A stretch of DNA of 64,000 nucleotides from Actinoalloteichus hoggarensis. Lineage in GTDB: Bacteria > Actinomycetota > Actinomycetes > Mycobacteriales > Pseudonocardiaceae. Location: positions 1,488,001 to 1,552,000 of the forward strand of contig NZ_CP022521.1 in assembly GCF_002234535.1 (NCBI RefSeq), in the 5' to 3' direction. Position numbers and translations under genes: made by a program. Every line of letters starts with the position of its first letter. Positions within the stretch are counted from its first letter, which is position 1. A model generated the notes under the pieces. That model was not told the DNA's origin. It did no database searches and worked only from the letters and a program-made list of their open reading frames with translations. Positions 48,749-57,750 of the stretch are shown in pieces.

Positions 48749-49449
48749 TGAACTGCGACGGGGCGGGAACGGCGGCGGCGTGGCTTCGGGTGGCCGGGGT
48801 CGTCCGTGAGCACTGCGACGAACTCGTCCGGCTGGATCGCGCCATCGGCGACGGAGACCACGGCGAGAACCTGCGTCGAGGCTTCGACGCGGTCGTGGAC
48901 CGGGTGACCTCGGCGGAGGGTGACACTCCCCGCGCGGTCCTGCGGCAGGTGGCCGCCACTCTCATCTCCACGGTCGGCGGTGCGGCCGGACCGTTGTACG
49001 GCACGGCCCTGTTGCGCGCGGGCAACGCGATCGGGGACCGCCCCGACCTCGATGCGACGGCCGTCGCCGCGGCGTTGGAGGCCGCGTTGGAGGGCGTCGT
49101 GGCGCGCGGACGGGCCGAGCCGGGCGACAAGACGATGGTGGACGCGTTGCGGCCCGCCGTGCTGGCGGCCGCGGCGGCCGCCGAACGCGGCGCCACGATC
49201 GCCGAGGTGCTCGCCGAGGCGTCGGCGGCCGCCGACGCGGGCGCGCAGGCCACCGTCCCTCTCGTCGCCCGCAAGGGCCGTGCCTCCTACCTCGGTGAGC
49301 GCAGTGCCGGACACCTGGACCCCGGTGCCCGGTCGACCGCGTTGATCCTGGCGTCGTTGGCCGGGTCCGCCGCGTCGCAGTCGGCCCGGTCGGCCGAGGA
49401 CGGCGGCGCGTCGGCCGAGCCTGCCGCCGCGCCGGGGGAGGACGCATGA
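48745..49449 (+). CDS. dhaL: dihydroxyacetone kinase subunit DhaL (ADP-binding)
   Basis: 234-aa helical subunit carrying a tightly bound ADP that is rephosphorylated by DhaM. The Mg-coordinating motif IGDGDHGENLRRGF (near 31-44), GGAAGPLYGTALLRAG and the PGDKTMVDALRPA segment are intact. The C-terminal ~25 residues are an Ala/Ser-rich tail. ATG 48745 overlaps the dhaK stop (ATGA); ATG 48748 is an alternative. The end overlaps dhaM by 4 nt. Confidence 0.95.
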
Positions 49450-50303
49450 GCCTCGTCGGCCTGGTGCTCGTCTCGCACAGCGCACAGCTCGCCGCGGGGC
49501 TGGCCGAGCTGGCGGGCCAGATGGCGCCCGACGTCCGCATCGAGGCGGCGGGCGGGCTGCCCGGCGGTGGGCTCGGCACAGACCTCGAACTGGTCTCCGC
49601 CGCCGTGGAACGGGCCGAACACGGGCGTGGCGTGGTGATCCTCTATGACCTGGGCAGCGCCCAGATGACGGCTGAACTGGCGGTGGAGGCGCTGGACGAC
49701 CCCGGCAGGGCCTATGTCGCCGACGCCCCCTTCGTGGAGGGCGCGGTCGCGGCCGCCGTCGCCGCGCAGGGCGGTGCGGATCTGGATTCGGTGGCGTTGA
49801 CGGCCTCCTCGGCGGCCGCCGACGCGGAATGGGCGTTGGCCGATCCCGCCTCCGGTACCGCCGAGCCCGCCGCGGGCGCCGCCGCGATGGCGGGCGCCGC
49901 CGAGCAGGCCGGTGCCGCCGATGCCGGCCCGCCCACCGTGGAAGAGGCGGTCAGCCACGCGGCGGAGTCGTCGCGGCGTGCCGCCGAGTCCGAGCCTTCC
50001 GCGCAACACGCCGCCGCGGACCCGTCCGCGCTGCCCGACGGCGGCGCGGTCGAGGTGGAACTGCGCAACGATGTCGGGTTGCACGCCCGACCCGCGGCCC
50101 TCCTCGCCCGCCGCGTCGCCGGGCTGGACGCTCGCGTCACCGTGCGCTATGGGGAGCGTGAAGCCGACGCCGCCAGCGTCCTCGCCCTGATGGGACTCGG
50201 CGCGGGCGGCGGCGCGACGGTACGGGTCTCGGCCGTCGGTCCGGACGCGGGCGAGGCACTGCGCCGGGTCACCGACCTGGCCGCACGGGAGTTCGAGGAG
50301 TGA
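49446..50303 (+). CDS. dhaM: DhaM phosphoryl donor fused to an HPr domain
   Basis: 285-aa PTS protein. The N-terminal EIIA-mannose-like domain (1-125) has phosphorylatable H11 (VSHSAQLAAG). A ~75-residue Ala/Glu linker (about 126-200) leads to an HPr domain (202-285) with H213 in NDVGLHARPAALLAR. Phosphate is expected to pass from PEP via EI to the HPr His, then H11, then DhaL-ADP. No EI domain is fused, so EI must be elsewhere. Its first codon overlaps dhaL (ATGA). Confidence 0.93.
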   Translation: MSLVGLVLVSHSAQLAAGLAELAGQMAPDVRIEAAGGLPGGGLGTDLELVSAAVERAEHGRGVVILYDLGSAQMTAELAVEALDDPGRAYVADAPFVEGAVAAAVAAQGGADLDSVALTASSAAADAEWALADPASGTAEPAAGAAAMAGAAEQAGAADAGPPTVEEAVSHAAESSRRAAESEPSAQHAAADPSALPDGGAVEVELRNDVGLHARPAALLARRVAGLDARVTVRYGEREADAASVLALMGLGAGGGATVRVSAVGPDAGEALRRVTDLAAREFEE

Positions 50304-50448
50304 CTCGGCCTCCCGGAGCGCCGTCGACGACGCGACTCGGGGCGGTTCGACTCCGCTGACGAACGCGCGGCCCTCGTCCCTGTGCCAGGACCGTCCGGTC
50401 GGGCACCGAGCGCCGTCCCTCCGGTGTCTCGTGGGTGGCCGGCCCGGG

Positions 50449-50763
50449 TCAGCGCCGCCGGGCCGTGGGGCCGCGTCGGCCTCGCGCGTTCCAACAGCCG
50501 GTGTGCCAGTGCCTACGGTCCTCGACACCGCCGTGGTCCTCGGCGGGCCAGGCGACGACGTGGGAGATGCCCACCCGGATCTCGTGGTCGCAGCCGGGGC
50601 ACCGGTAGATCTTGGCGGCCTGGGTGCCGGGGACGGTGCGAACCAGCCAGTCGCCGTCGGGCGCGGCCACCCGACGGGCGGAACCGAGCGTCGCTCCGAT
50701 GCCGCGGGGCTCACTCGACGCTGCGGCGGAGCCCGCACGGCGGGGATGGTTACGGCGTGGCAC
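50449..50763 (-). CDS. small zinc-ribbon-like protein, often annotated ATP/GTP-binding protein
   Basis: 104-aa protein. A basic N terminus (MPRRNHPRRAG) precedes a compact domain with CPGC (KIYRCPGCDHEIRVG), ISHVVAW and HWHTGCW, a Cys/His set that could bind one zinc. No nucleotide-binding motif is visible, so the common label ATP/GTP-binding is not supported. GTG 50763 is preceded on the minus strand by TAGCCT (50777-50772) with an 8-nt gap, indicating a leaderless start. It converges on dhaM and diverges from the hydrolase gene. Confidence 0.8.
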   Translation of the reverse strand: MPRRNHPRRAGSAAASSEPRGIGATLGSARRVAAPDGDWLVRTVPGTQAAKIYRCPGCDHEIRVGISHVVAWPAEDHGGVEDRRHWHTGCWNARGRRGPTARRR

Positions 50764-51012
50764 GGGGGCACAGGCTAGCCGTTCCGCCGGGATGGTCGGC
50801 GACCAGCGCGCCGGGGAGGGTGCTTCGGCGAGACGCACGTCACCGCCGTCATCGCCGCTGGCGAATCACGCGCCCGAATGCCGTCCGACCGCTCGTCTCC
50901 GGTGGCAGGTCGACAGGAGGGACGAAGCGATGCCTTCGGCGCCGGGCGGCACCCAACCTGTCCCGCACGCCGTGTGTCCCTCCGCCCGCGTCGGCCGGCA
51001 GCATCGACCACG

Positions 51013-51765
51013 ATGACGAGCACTCCCATCCGGTCGGGCACCGTGCTTCCCGGCCGCCGAACGCCGATCACCCTGCGCACCGAGGATGGTCTGGCGCTCG
51101 TCGGCGAGCTGGCGCTGCCCGCGGACCGGCCGCCTCAGGCCACCCTGATATGCCTCCATCCGCTGCCGACTCACGGCGGGATGATGGATTCACAGCTCTA
51201 CCGCAAGGCCGCCTGGCGGCTGCCCGCTCTGGCCGACCTGGCGGTGCTGCGTTTCAACACCCGAGGGACCGCCAGCGCCGCGGGTCGCAGCGACGGGGTC
51301 TTCGATCACGGTGGGCTGGAGGGGCTCGACGTCGCCGCCGCCGTGGCCTGGGCGGTACGCCGGGGACTGCCCGAACTCTGGATCGTCGGCTGGTCGTTCG
51401 GCGCCGATCTCGCAGTGAGGTACGGCCGTGTTCCCGCCGTGCGCGGCGCGGTGCTGCTGTCGCCGCCGCTGCGCTCCAGCGGCCCGGAAGACCTCGATGC
51501 CTGGGCTCGGTGGGGCAGGCCGCTGCACGCCCTGGTACCCGAGCTGGACGATCGGCTGCGGCCTGCCGAGGCTCGGGAACGGTTCGGCGTCGTGCCACAG
51601 GCCGAGATCGTCGGGTATCCGGGCGCCGGACATCTCTGGGTCGGTCGGGCGGACGACGTGCTCGACGGGATCGTGTCGATCGTGGCGCCCGCCGTGCCGA
51701 CGCCCCTGCCCCGCAGTTGGGACGGACGCTGCGAGTCCGTGCACTTCTCCGTTCACCGAGGCTGA
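51013..51765 (+). CDS. alpha/beta hydrolase
   Basis: 250-aa predicted hydrolase of the dienelactone/peptidase S9-like branch. The oxyanion segment is LHPLPTHGG, LRFNTRGTASAAG follows, the nucleophile elbow is GWSFGADLA, and the C-terminal His is in GAGHLWVGR. ATG 51013 has no ribosome site; CAGCAT (50999-51004) 8 nt upstream may be a weak leaderless -10. The substrate cannot be predicted. Followed after 96 nt by another alpha/beta hydrolase of a different subgroup, so recent duplication is unlikely. Confidence 0.82.
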   Translation: MTSTPIRSGTVLPGRRTPITLRTEDGLALVGELALPADRPPQATLICLHPLPTHGGMMDSQLYRKAAWRLPALADLAVLRFNTRGTASAAGRSDGVFDHGGLEGLDVAAAVAWAVRRGLPELWIVGWSFGADLAVRYGRVPAVRGAVLLSPPLRSSGPEDLDAWARWGRPLHALVPELDDRLRPAEARERFGVVPQAEIVGYPGAGHLWVGRADDVLDGIVSIVAPAVPTPLPRSWDGRCESVHFSVHRG

Positions 51766-51861
51766 GTCCCCGGTCGCATCGTCTTCGCGGACCGGTCCGG
51801 AGCCGTCGGGCGGGCCGGGTGTCTCGCCGGATCGGCCGAGGTCCGCCGGCAGGATGGCCGT

Positions 51862-52647
51862 ATGTCGACAGCCGCCGAGCACCGTCTGCCTCTGGTCCTG
51901 CTGCATGCCTTCCCCCTCGACTCGAGAATGTGGGACGACGTCCGTGCCGTGCTGGCCGAGGAGGTCCGCCTGATCACTCCGGATCAGCGCGGCCTCGGAA
52001 CCGCGCCGCTCGTCGCAGGCGACGCGGCGGCGCCCGACGCGGATCTGGCGGTGGTCGCCGCCGACGTGGTCGCGCTGCTGGACCGGCTTGGGATCGAACG
52101 GGCGGTCGTCGGCGGTGCGTCGATGGGCGGCTATGCCGCGATGGCGCTCCTGCGGCTGGCACCGGAGCGCGTCGCGGGTCTGCTGCTGGTCGACACGAAG
52201 TCGGAGGCCGATCAGGAGGGGCCGAGGCAGGCCCGGTTCGACGCGGCGACCCGTATCGAGGCCGAGGGGAGCGCCGACTGGCTCGCCGCCGAGATGCTGC
52301 CGAAGCTCGTGGGGGCCGCGACGCATGCGACGCGCCCGGCGGTCGTCGACCGGTTGCGCGGCCTGATCGACGCTCAGCCCGCCGCGGGCATCGCCTGGGC
52401 GCAGCGGGCGATAGCCGCTCGACCGGACTCCACCGCCCTGCTGCGTGACGCCGGGCTGCCGACGCTGATCGTCATCGGCGAACAGGACGAGCTCTCCCCG
52501 CCGGAGACGGCCGAACGACTCGTCGAGCTGCTGCCGCAGGGCAGACTGGAGATCGTCCCCGACGCGGGGCATCTGGTGCCGATGGAGACACCGGCCGCGT
52601 TTCTCGCCGCCGTGCTGCCGTGGCTGGCCGAGCGGCGGGGCCTATGA
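51862..52647 (+). CDS. alpha/beta fold hydrolase
   Basis: 261-aa protein of the esterase/haloperoxidase-like group. LLHAFPLDSRMW is the oxyanion region, GGASMGGYA the nucleophile elbow, the Asp lies in IGEQDELSPP, and the His is in DAGHLVPMETP. ATG 51862 is preceded by CAGGAT (51850-51855) with a 6-nt gap and lacks a ribosome site, consistent with leaderless mRNA. It converges on the coiled-coil gene with only 22 nt between. Substrate unknown. Confidence 0.87.
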   Translation: MSTAAEHRLPLVLLHAFPLDSRMWDDVRAVLAEEVRLITPDQRGLGTAPLVAGDAAAPDADLAVVAADVVALLDRLGIERAVVGGASMGGYAAMALLRLAPERVAGLLLVDTKSEADQEGPRQARFDAATRIEAEGSADWLAAEMLPKLVGAATHATRPAVVDRLRGLIDAQPAAGIAWAQRAIAARPDSTALLRDAGLPTLIVIGEQDELSPPETAERLVELLPQGRLEIVPDAGHLVPMETPAAFLAAVLPWLAERRGL

Positions 52648-52669
52648 CGGCGGCCCCGCCGCGGTCGCC

Positions 52670-54091
52670 TCAGGTCTGGCTGCCGGGTCGAGGCAGCGTG
52701 GCGGTCGCCTGCTCCTCCTGCTGCGCGGTGAAGGGGGCGGCCGTCACGCCCTCCTCCGCAGCGGGGTCGGAACCGGTGCCCACGGGTTCCTGGATGCGCG
52801 TGCCGCCGCCCGAGGACTCCGACCAGCGAAGGGTGATCTCCTGGTTCGCGGGCGCGCCCGATTCGGAGCCTCCCGGGGCGTCGGACAGCTCGGTCTCGTT
52901 CGATGCCCCGGCGCCGTCGGTGCGCAGGACCTCGGTGGACTCCGCGTTCGCCGTCGGCTTCGCGAGGATGGTGGTGTGTCCGCCTGCGCCCGCCTCGGTC
53001 CCCTCGCTCGGGCGTGCCGAGGCGAGCGGCCCGTCCGGCAGTCGGAGCTGCTGGGTGGGCGGGTCGAACACGGGCGCCCCAGAGGCGGCGGACGCCTGGT
53101 TCTGCTGTGGGGCGGCGGCCTGCTGATTCTGCTGCTGCGGTGCGGGCGGCGCGAAGTGCGGCCACGGTGCGTCCGTCTCCTCCTCGAACCGCTGGATCAG
53201 CGGCAGCGAGTCGGCGAGCAGGGCGTTGATCGACCTGACCTGCTCGGCGAGGCGGGCGCGGTGCTTACGTAGCGTCTCCACCTGGTTCTGTGCCTTGCTG
53301 ACCCGTCGGTTGGACTCCTCGGTGGCCTCTCGGACGCGGCGATGCGATTCGCCGGTGGCCTCCTGAAGGCGTCGGTTCGCCTCGTGCGTCGCCTCGCGGA
53401 CGCGACGTTCCGCCTCGGCCTTGCTGTGCGCCTCCTGCTCTGCCAGTGCTCGCATCGCGTCGGTCCGACGGGCGGACATCGCGATCTCGAAGTCCTCGTC
53501 GACCTTGACGCGGCGGGCCTCCGCCTCGTCGTCCGCGGCCTTCCTGGCGCGGTCCGCGTCGGCGACGAGCCTGCCCGCCTCGTTCCTGGCCTCCGTCACG
53601 GTGCGTTCCGCCTCGCGGTTCGCGTTCTCCAGGACGGTGCGGTGTTCGGTCTCCATCTCCTGACGCCGATTCTCGTTCTCGGTGATCAGGCGATCGTAAT
53701 GATTGCGAAGCTCGGCGATCTCCGCCTCGGACTGTGCCTTGATCTCGGCGACGTCGGACTCCGCGCGGGCGCGGATCTCGTTCGCCTCCTCCTGCGCGAG
53801 GCGCAGCATCCGCTGGAGCCGCTCGCTCATCCCCTCCAGGCTGGTCGGGGGCTGGCTCAGCCGCTCCACTTGAGCGTGCAGCGTCTCGGCCTCGGCACGG
53901 GCGCCCTCGAGCTGCCGAGCGAGGTCGGTGGCCTGCGAGAGCGCCGCGTTGCGGTCGGCGGCCAGGATGCGCAGGTCGGTGTCTAGTCGCTCCAGATGTT
54001 CGTCGACCTGGGCACGGTTGTAGCCGCCGCGCCGGACTGTCTCGAAGCCGGAGCCCAACGGGAGAAGATCACGGTCGTCAGCGAGGCCCAT
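52670..54091 (-). CDS. DivIVA-like coiled-coil protein with a long disordered tail
   Basis: 473-aa cytosolic protein. The N terminus (FETVRRGGYNRAQVDEHLERL, about 17-37) matches the membrane-binding DivIVA domain. A continuous coiled coil, rich in Ala/Glu/Arg, runs from about 40 to 290. The last ~170 residues are Pro/Gln/Glu/Ser/Thr-rich and low complexity. DivIVA relatives mark poles and septa in actinobacteria. This one is longer than Wag31 and is not in the ftsZ cluster, so it is a paralogue. ATG 54091 is preferred over GTG 54100 because TAGCGT (54104-54099, minus) is 7 nt before it; GTG 54100 lies in that box. Confidence 0.82.
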   Translation of the reverse strand: MGLADDRDLLPLGSGFETVRRGGYNRAQVDEHLERLDTDLRILAADRNAALSQATDLARQLEGARAEAETLHAQVERLSQPPTSLEGMSERLQRMLRLAQEEANEIRARAESDVAEIKAQSEAEIAELRNHYDRLITENENRRQEMETEHRTVLENANREAERTVTEARNEAGRLVADADRARKAADDEAEARRVKVDEDFEIAMSARRTDAMRALAEQEAHSKAEAERRVREATHEANRRLQEATGESHRRVREATEESNRRVSKAQNQVETLRKHRARLAEQVRSINALLADSLPLIQRFEEETDAPWPHFAPPAPQQQNQQAAAPQQNQASAASGAPVFDPPTQQLRLPDGPLASARPSEGTEAGAGGHTTILAKPTANAESTEVLRTDGAGASNETELSDAPGGSESGAPANQEITLRWSESSGGGTRIQEPVGTGSDPAAEEGVTAAPFTAQQEEQATATLPRPGSQT

Positions 54092-54104
54092 GGTTGTCAC
54101 GCTA

Positions 54105-54608
54105 CCTGCCCAGTACGGTGAATCCGGGATGACTCTTGGTCAATGTCTACCCGGATTTCGCGATTCTGCTCACCATGTCCGCCGACCTGTTGACGGCGGC
54201 CCGTTCGGCTTGCCGTTTCGGCGATCGCGAGTTAGTCGAGCGTGACGCACACGATATGGTCCACTGTGGATGCGGAGAGTAACCCGTCTGTGGTTCTCGG
54301 TCGGCTCGTCGGCGACCGGCATTCGTTCGAGGTGTCGTCCGCCCGTGGTCGGCGACGGCGGGTGCGCGAGCGGCGACGGCGGCATGCCGAGCGGTCGACG
54401 TCGGTCGTCCGGGGTCGCGGCATCAGCCGACCGGGGCGGTCGACTTCCACGATCGTGGGGATCGACCGCCCGATGTGGTGAGACGATCCGCATAGCGTCA
54501 CCCTCGCGGGTGTCGACGGCCCGGCCGTTCCGCCGAATCCGGCGAGTCGAGTGCGTCCCGCCGTCGAAGCGACCGCCCCGACAGCGGCGGAGTCCCCGCG
54601 GGGCGGGA
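54105..54608. other. intergenic region between mce and the DivIVA-like gene
   Basis: About 500 nt. A plus-strand frame from 54242 (MTHTIWSTVDAESN) becomes Arg-rich after 30 residues and is probably background. The first ~140 nt are less GC-rich and hold the upstream promoter sequence of the DivIVA-like gene. No terminator for mce stands out. Confidence 0.45.
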
Positions 54609-55061
54609 TCAGGCCTCGGTCCCGGCCGCGGGCTGCACGAGCTCCACGAGCACGCCGCCCGCGTCCTTGGGATGCACGAAGTTGACCAGGCTGTTCGAGG
54701 TGCCGGGGCGGGCCGTCTCGTAGAGCACACGCAGGCCCTGTGCGCGCAGGAGTTCCGCGACGGTCTCGACGTCGGTCACCCGGTAGGCCAGCTGCTGAAG
54801 GCCGGGGCCGCCGCGCTCCAGGAACCGTGCGATGGGCGACTCCTCGTGCAGCGGGGCGAGCAGCTGCACGGCGGTGCCCTCTCCGTCGTCGCCGGGAGCC
54901 CGCAGCATCGCCTCCCGCACGCCCTGCGCCTCGTTCACCTCCTGGTGCACCGCGGCGAGGCCGAAGTGTTCGTGATGAAAGGCGATGGCGGCGTCCAGGT
55001 CGGGAACCGCGATCCCGACGTGATCGACCGCCGTGACGTAGGACGAGATCTCGCTGTGCAT
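54609..55061 (-). CDS. mce: methylmalonyl-CoA epimerase
   Basis: 150-aa VOC-superfamily enzyme interconverting (2S)- and (2R)-methylmalonyl-CoA, linking propionyl-CoA carboxylation to the mutase. VDHVGIAVPDLDAAIAFH holds the first metal His, QLAYRV the second and LVELVQP the Glu. ATG 55061 is 8 nt after TAGGCT (55075-55070, minus), a leaderless layout; GTG 55067 is an alternative. It lies near acetyl-CoA acetyltransferase, meaB and an acyl-CoA mutase, a branched/odd-chain acyl-CoA neighbourhood. Confidence 0.93.
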   Translation of the reverse strand: MHSEISSYVTAVDHVGIAVPDLDAAIAFHHEHFGLAAVHQEVNEAQGVREAMLRAPGDDGEGTAVQLLAPLHEESPIARFLERGGPGLQQLAYRVTDVETVAELLRAQGLRVLYETARPGTSNSLVNFVHPKDAGGVLVELVQPAAGTEA

Positions 55062-55388
55062 GGTCACCCAGCCTAATGACGCTCGACCGGGAAGCGGAGC
55101 CGCCGACGGGGTGTCGTCCGCCTGCCGCGGCGAGCGAGACCCCCGGCGGCACGGGTCTCCCGTCACGATCACGTCCCTGCCCTCGCCGGTACTCGCGGCC
55201 CGATCGCGGTCCTCTCAGGCCTGTTCCGTGCGCCGCGGTCGTCACCGCGCGATCCGGACCCGCACCGCCGCCGGCGCGGTCGCGACGAGAACCCGGCGCC
55301 GCCCGTCCCGATCGATCACGACCTCACGATCGCGACCGGCCCACCTGTCGCAGCCGCGCGGCGGGCGTCGGTGAACTACGGTTCCGCC

Positions 55389-56245
55389 GTGACCTTCTCG
55401 ATCGTTGCCAGAGACTCGACCACCGGTGAGCTGGGCGCGGCCGTGGCGGGCTGCGTGCTCGCGATCGGAGCCAGGGCGATCGTCGTGGAGCCGGGTGTGG
55501 CGGCCGTGGCGGCGCTGGCAGCGGGCGGCACCGCCGAACAGCGGTTGATCATCGATCGGATCGCGTCCGGAGCACATCCGGAGCAGGCCCTCTCGCACGC
55601 CGCACCCGGCGCCGAGGTCCAGTGCGGCGCCGTCGGCAGGGACGGCGCCGCGACCGGACCGGTGGAGACGCCCCCGCGTACGCGACCGGCCTCGCGGAGG
55701 AGCACTACGCCGTGCAGGGCAACCTGCTCGCGCTGCCGAGCGTGTGCGAGGCGATGTCGGAGACGTTCCTGGACACCACCGGCCCGTTGGCGCGGCGGCT
55801 GCTCGCCGCCCTGCGCGCCGGGCAGCAGGCGGGCGGCGACGTCCGAGGTCAGCAGTCGGCGGGCCTGGTGGTCCGGAGTCCGGACGGCGCCGAGGTGCTG
55901 CCGCTCGACCTGCGCGTCGACGACCACCGTGATCCACTGCGCGAGCTGAGCAGGCTGCTCGACGTCCACCGCGCCCACGACCTGCTCGCCTCCAACGTCA
56001 ACCGCCTGCACGAGGACCCCGACCTGGCACGACGGCTCGTCGACGCGGCCGAGCGGATTCCCGGTGACGCCCTGCTGACCGGCTGGGCGGCGGTCGGCGC
56101 GGTGACCCACGACTTCGCCGAGGCCCCGATCCTGGCCGCGGCCGCCGATCTCCTCTCGCCGACCTTCACCGCCTGGTGTGCGCATCAGGCCTCGCTCGGC
56201 GGGCCGCTGACGCCTGCCTGGCGGAGCCTCGGCGCGGTGGGCTGA
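55389..56245 (+). pseudogene. DUF1028 family protein gene, frameshifted
   Basis: The N-terminal half (MTFSIVARDSTTGELGAAVA through about residue 92) is in one frame. The C-terminal half (EEHYAVQGNLLALPSVCEAM, GQQAGGDVRGQQSAGLVV, LDLRVDDHRDPLRELSRLL) is in another. The switch is near 55655-55675. The total of 857 nt equals 286 codons minus one base, so a single-base deletion explains it. Both halves show strong G/C third-position bias, so the event is recent or a sequencing error. GTG 55389 is 6 nt after TACGGT (55377-55382), a leaderless start. DUF1028 is an Ntn-hydrolase-like family of unknown role. Confidence 0.75.
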
Positions 56246-56555
56246 GGCCCGCGCCACCACGAGCGGTGCCGGGCGCTCCCGGCTCGGCGGCGGCCCGGCC
56301 GCATCGGCCGCGCGGCGGGCCGCGTCCACACCACGTGGCCGCGTCGGCCGGCCAGCTCCAGCGCCGGATCGCCCGCGGCTCGCGAAGCGGGCCTACCCGG
56401 CCCGGGACGGCGTGGCTCCGGTGGGACGGACGACGGAACACGATGATCTCGCGGACAGGGACTCCGATGATCGGGTACCGCCGGGTAGGGTCCGAACCGA
56501 GCCGATGTCACCGCATCCCGCTCGCCATCTCTCCCTCACACGCAAGGAGACAGTC

Positions 56556-57743
56556 GTGACCGGTTCCGTCATCGTCGCCGGGGCCAGGACGCCGATCGGG
56601 CGCCTGCTCGGATCGCTCAAGGACTTCTCTGCCGCCTCGCTCGGCGGCCTCGCCGTGAAGGCCGCGCTGGACCGCGCGGGTGTGACCCCCGACCAGGTCG
56701 AGTACGTGATCATGGGTCAGGTGCTCACCGCCGGAGCGGGGCAGATCCCGGCGCGACAGGCCGCCGTCGCCGCGGGAATCCCGATGACCGTGCCCGCGCT
56801 GACCGTGAACAAGGTGTGTCTGTCCGGCCTGAACGCCATCGCGCTGGCCGACCAGCTCATCCGGGCAGGCGAGTGCGACGTGATCGTCGCGGGCGGGCAG
56901 GAGTCCATGAGTCAGGCGCCGCACCTGCTGCCCGGGTCGCGATCCGGCTTCAAGTTCGGTGACGTCCAGCTCGTCGACCACATGGCCCATGACGGATTGT
57001 TCTGCGCGTTCGACCAGGTCGCGATGGGTCTCTCCACGGAGAAGCACAACGCGCGCCACGAGCTGACCAGGGACGAGCAGGACGCCTTCGCGGCCCGGTC
57101 GCATCAGACCGCCGACGCCGCGGCACGTCGAGGGGTGTTCGCCGAGGAGATCGTCCCGGTGGAGATCCCGCAGCGTAAGGGCGACGCGGTGGTCTTCGAC
57201 GCCGACGAGGGCATTCGGGGCGACACGACCGTCGACACGCTGGCACGCCTGCGACCCGCGTTCGCCGCCGACGGCACCATCACCGCGGGCTCCTCCTCCC
57301 AGATCTCCGACGGCGCCGCGGCCGTCGTGGTGATGAGCAAGGCGAAGGCCGAGGAACTCGGACTGGAGTGGATCGCCGAGATCGGCGCGCACGGCATGGT
57401 CGCCGGCCCGGACACCAGCCTTCAGGAGCAGCCGTCGAACGCCATCGCCGCGGCCTGCGCGAAGGCGGGCGTCGACCCGACCGAGTTGGATCTGGTGGAG
57501 GTCAACGAGGCCTTCGCCGCCGTCGGCATCGTGTCTACCCGGGCGTTGGGCGTGCCCGCCGACCGGGTCAACGTCAACGGCGGCGCCATCGCACTCGGCC
57601 ATCCGATCGGCATGTCCGGCGCGCGGCTCGTCCTGCATCTCGCTCTGGAGCTGCGCAGACGCGGGGGCGGGGTCGGGGCGGCAGGCCTGTGCGGCGGCGG
57701 CGGCCAGGGCGACGCGCTGCTGCTGCGCGTGCCGAAGGCGTAG
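56556..57743 (+). CDS. acetyl-CoA C-acetyltransferase (thiolase II type)
   Basis: 395-aa thiolase condensing or cleaving acetoacetyl-CoA. Catalytic residues are C88 ([11 protein letters not shown]), the His in [14 protein letters not shown], and the Cys in [11 protein letters not shown]. The length and the HEL-type insertion fit biosynthetic/degradative acetyl-CoA acetyltransferases (FadA4-like in mycobacteria). GTG 56556 follows AAGGAGA. meaB follows after only 7 nt, so the two are co-transcribed. The 310 nt before it (56246-56555) hold no other gene; a possible -10 TAGGGT is at 56486-56491. Confidence 0.94.
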   Translation: MTGSVIVAGARTPIGRLLGSLKDFSAASLGGLAVKAALDRAGVTPDQVEYVIMGQVLTAGAGQIPARQAAVAAGIPMTVPALTVNKVCLSGLNAIALADQLIRAGECDVIVAGGQESMSQAPHLLPGSRSGFKFGDVQLVDHMAHDGLFCAFDQVAMGLSTEKHNARHELTRDEQDAFAARSHQTADAAARRGVFAEEIVPVEIPQRKGDAVVFDADEGIRGDTTVDTLARLRPAFAADGTITAGSSSQISDGAAAVVVMSKAKAEELGLEWIAEIGAHGMVAGPDTSLQEQPSNAIAAACAKAGVDPTELDLVEVNEAFAAVGIVSTRALGVPADRVNVNGGAIALGHPIGMSGARLVLHLALELRRRGGGVGAAGLCGGGGQGDALLLRVPKA

Positions 57744-57750
57744 GCCGCTC

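Noticed and set aside
54242-54481. 79-residue plus-strand frame between mce and the DivIVA-like gene
   Set aside because: The first residues look plausible but the rest is Arg/Ser-rich with no support from a promoter or homology.
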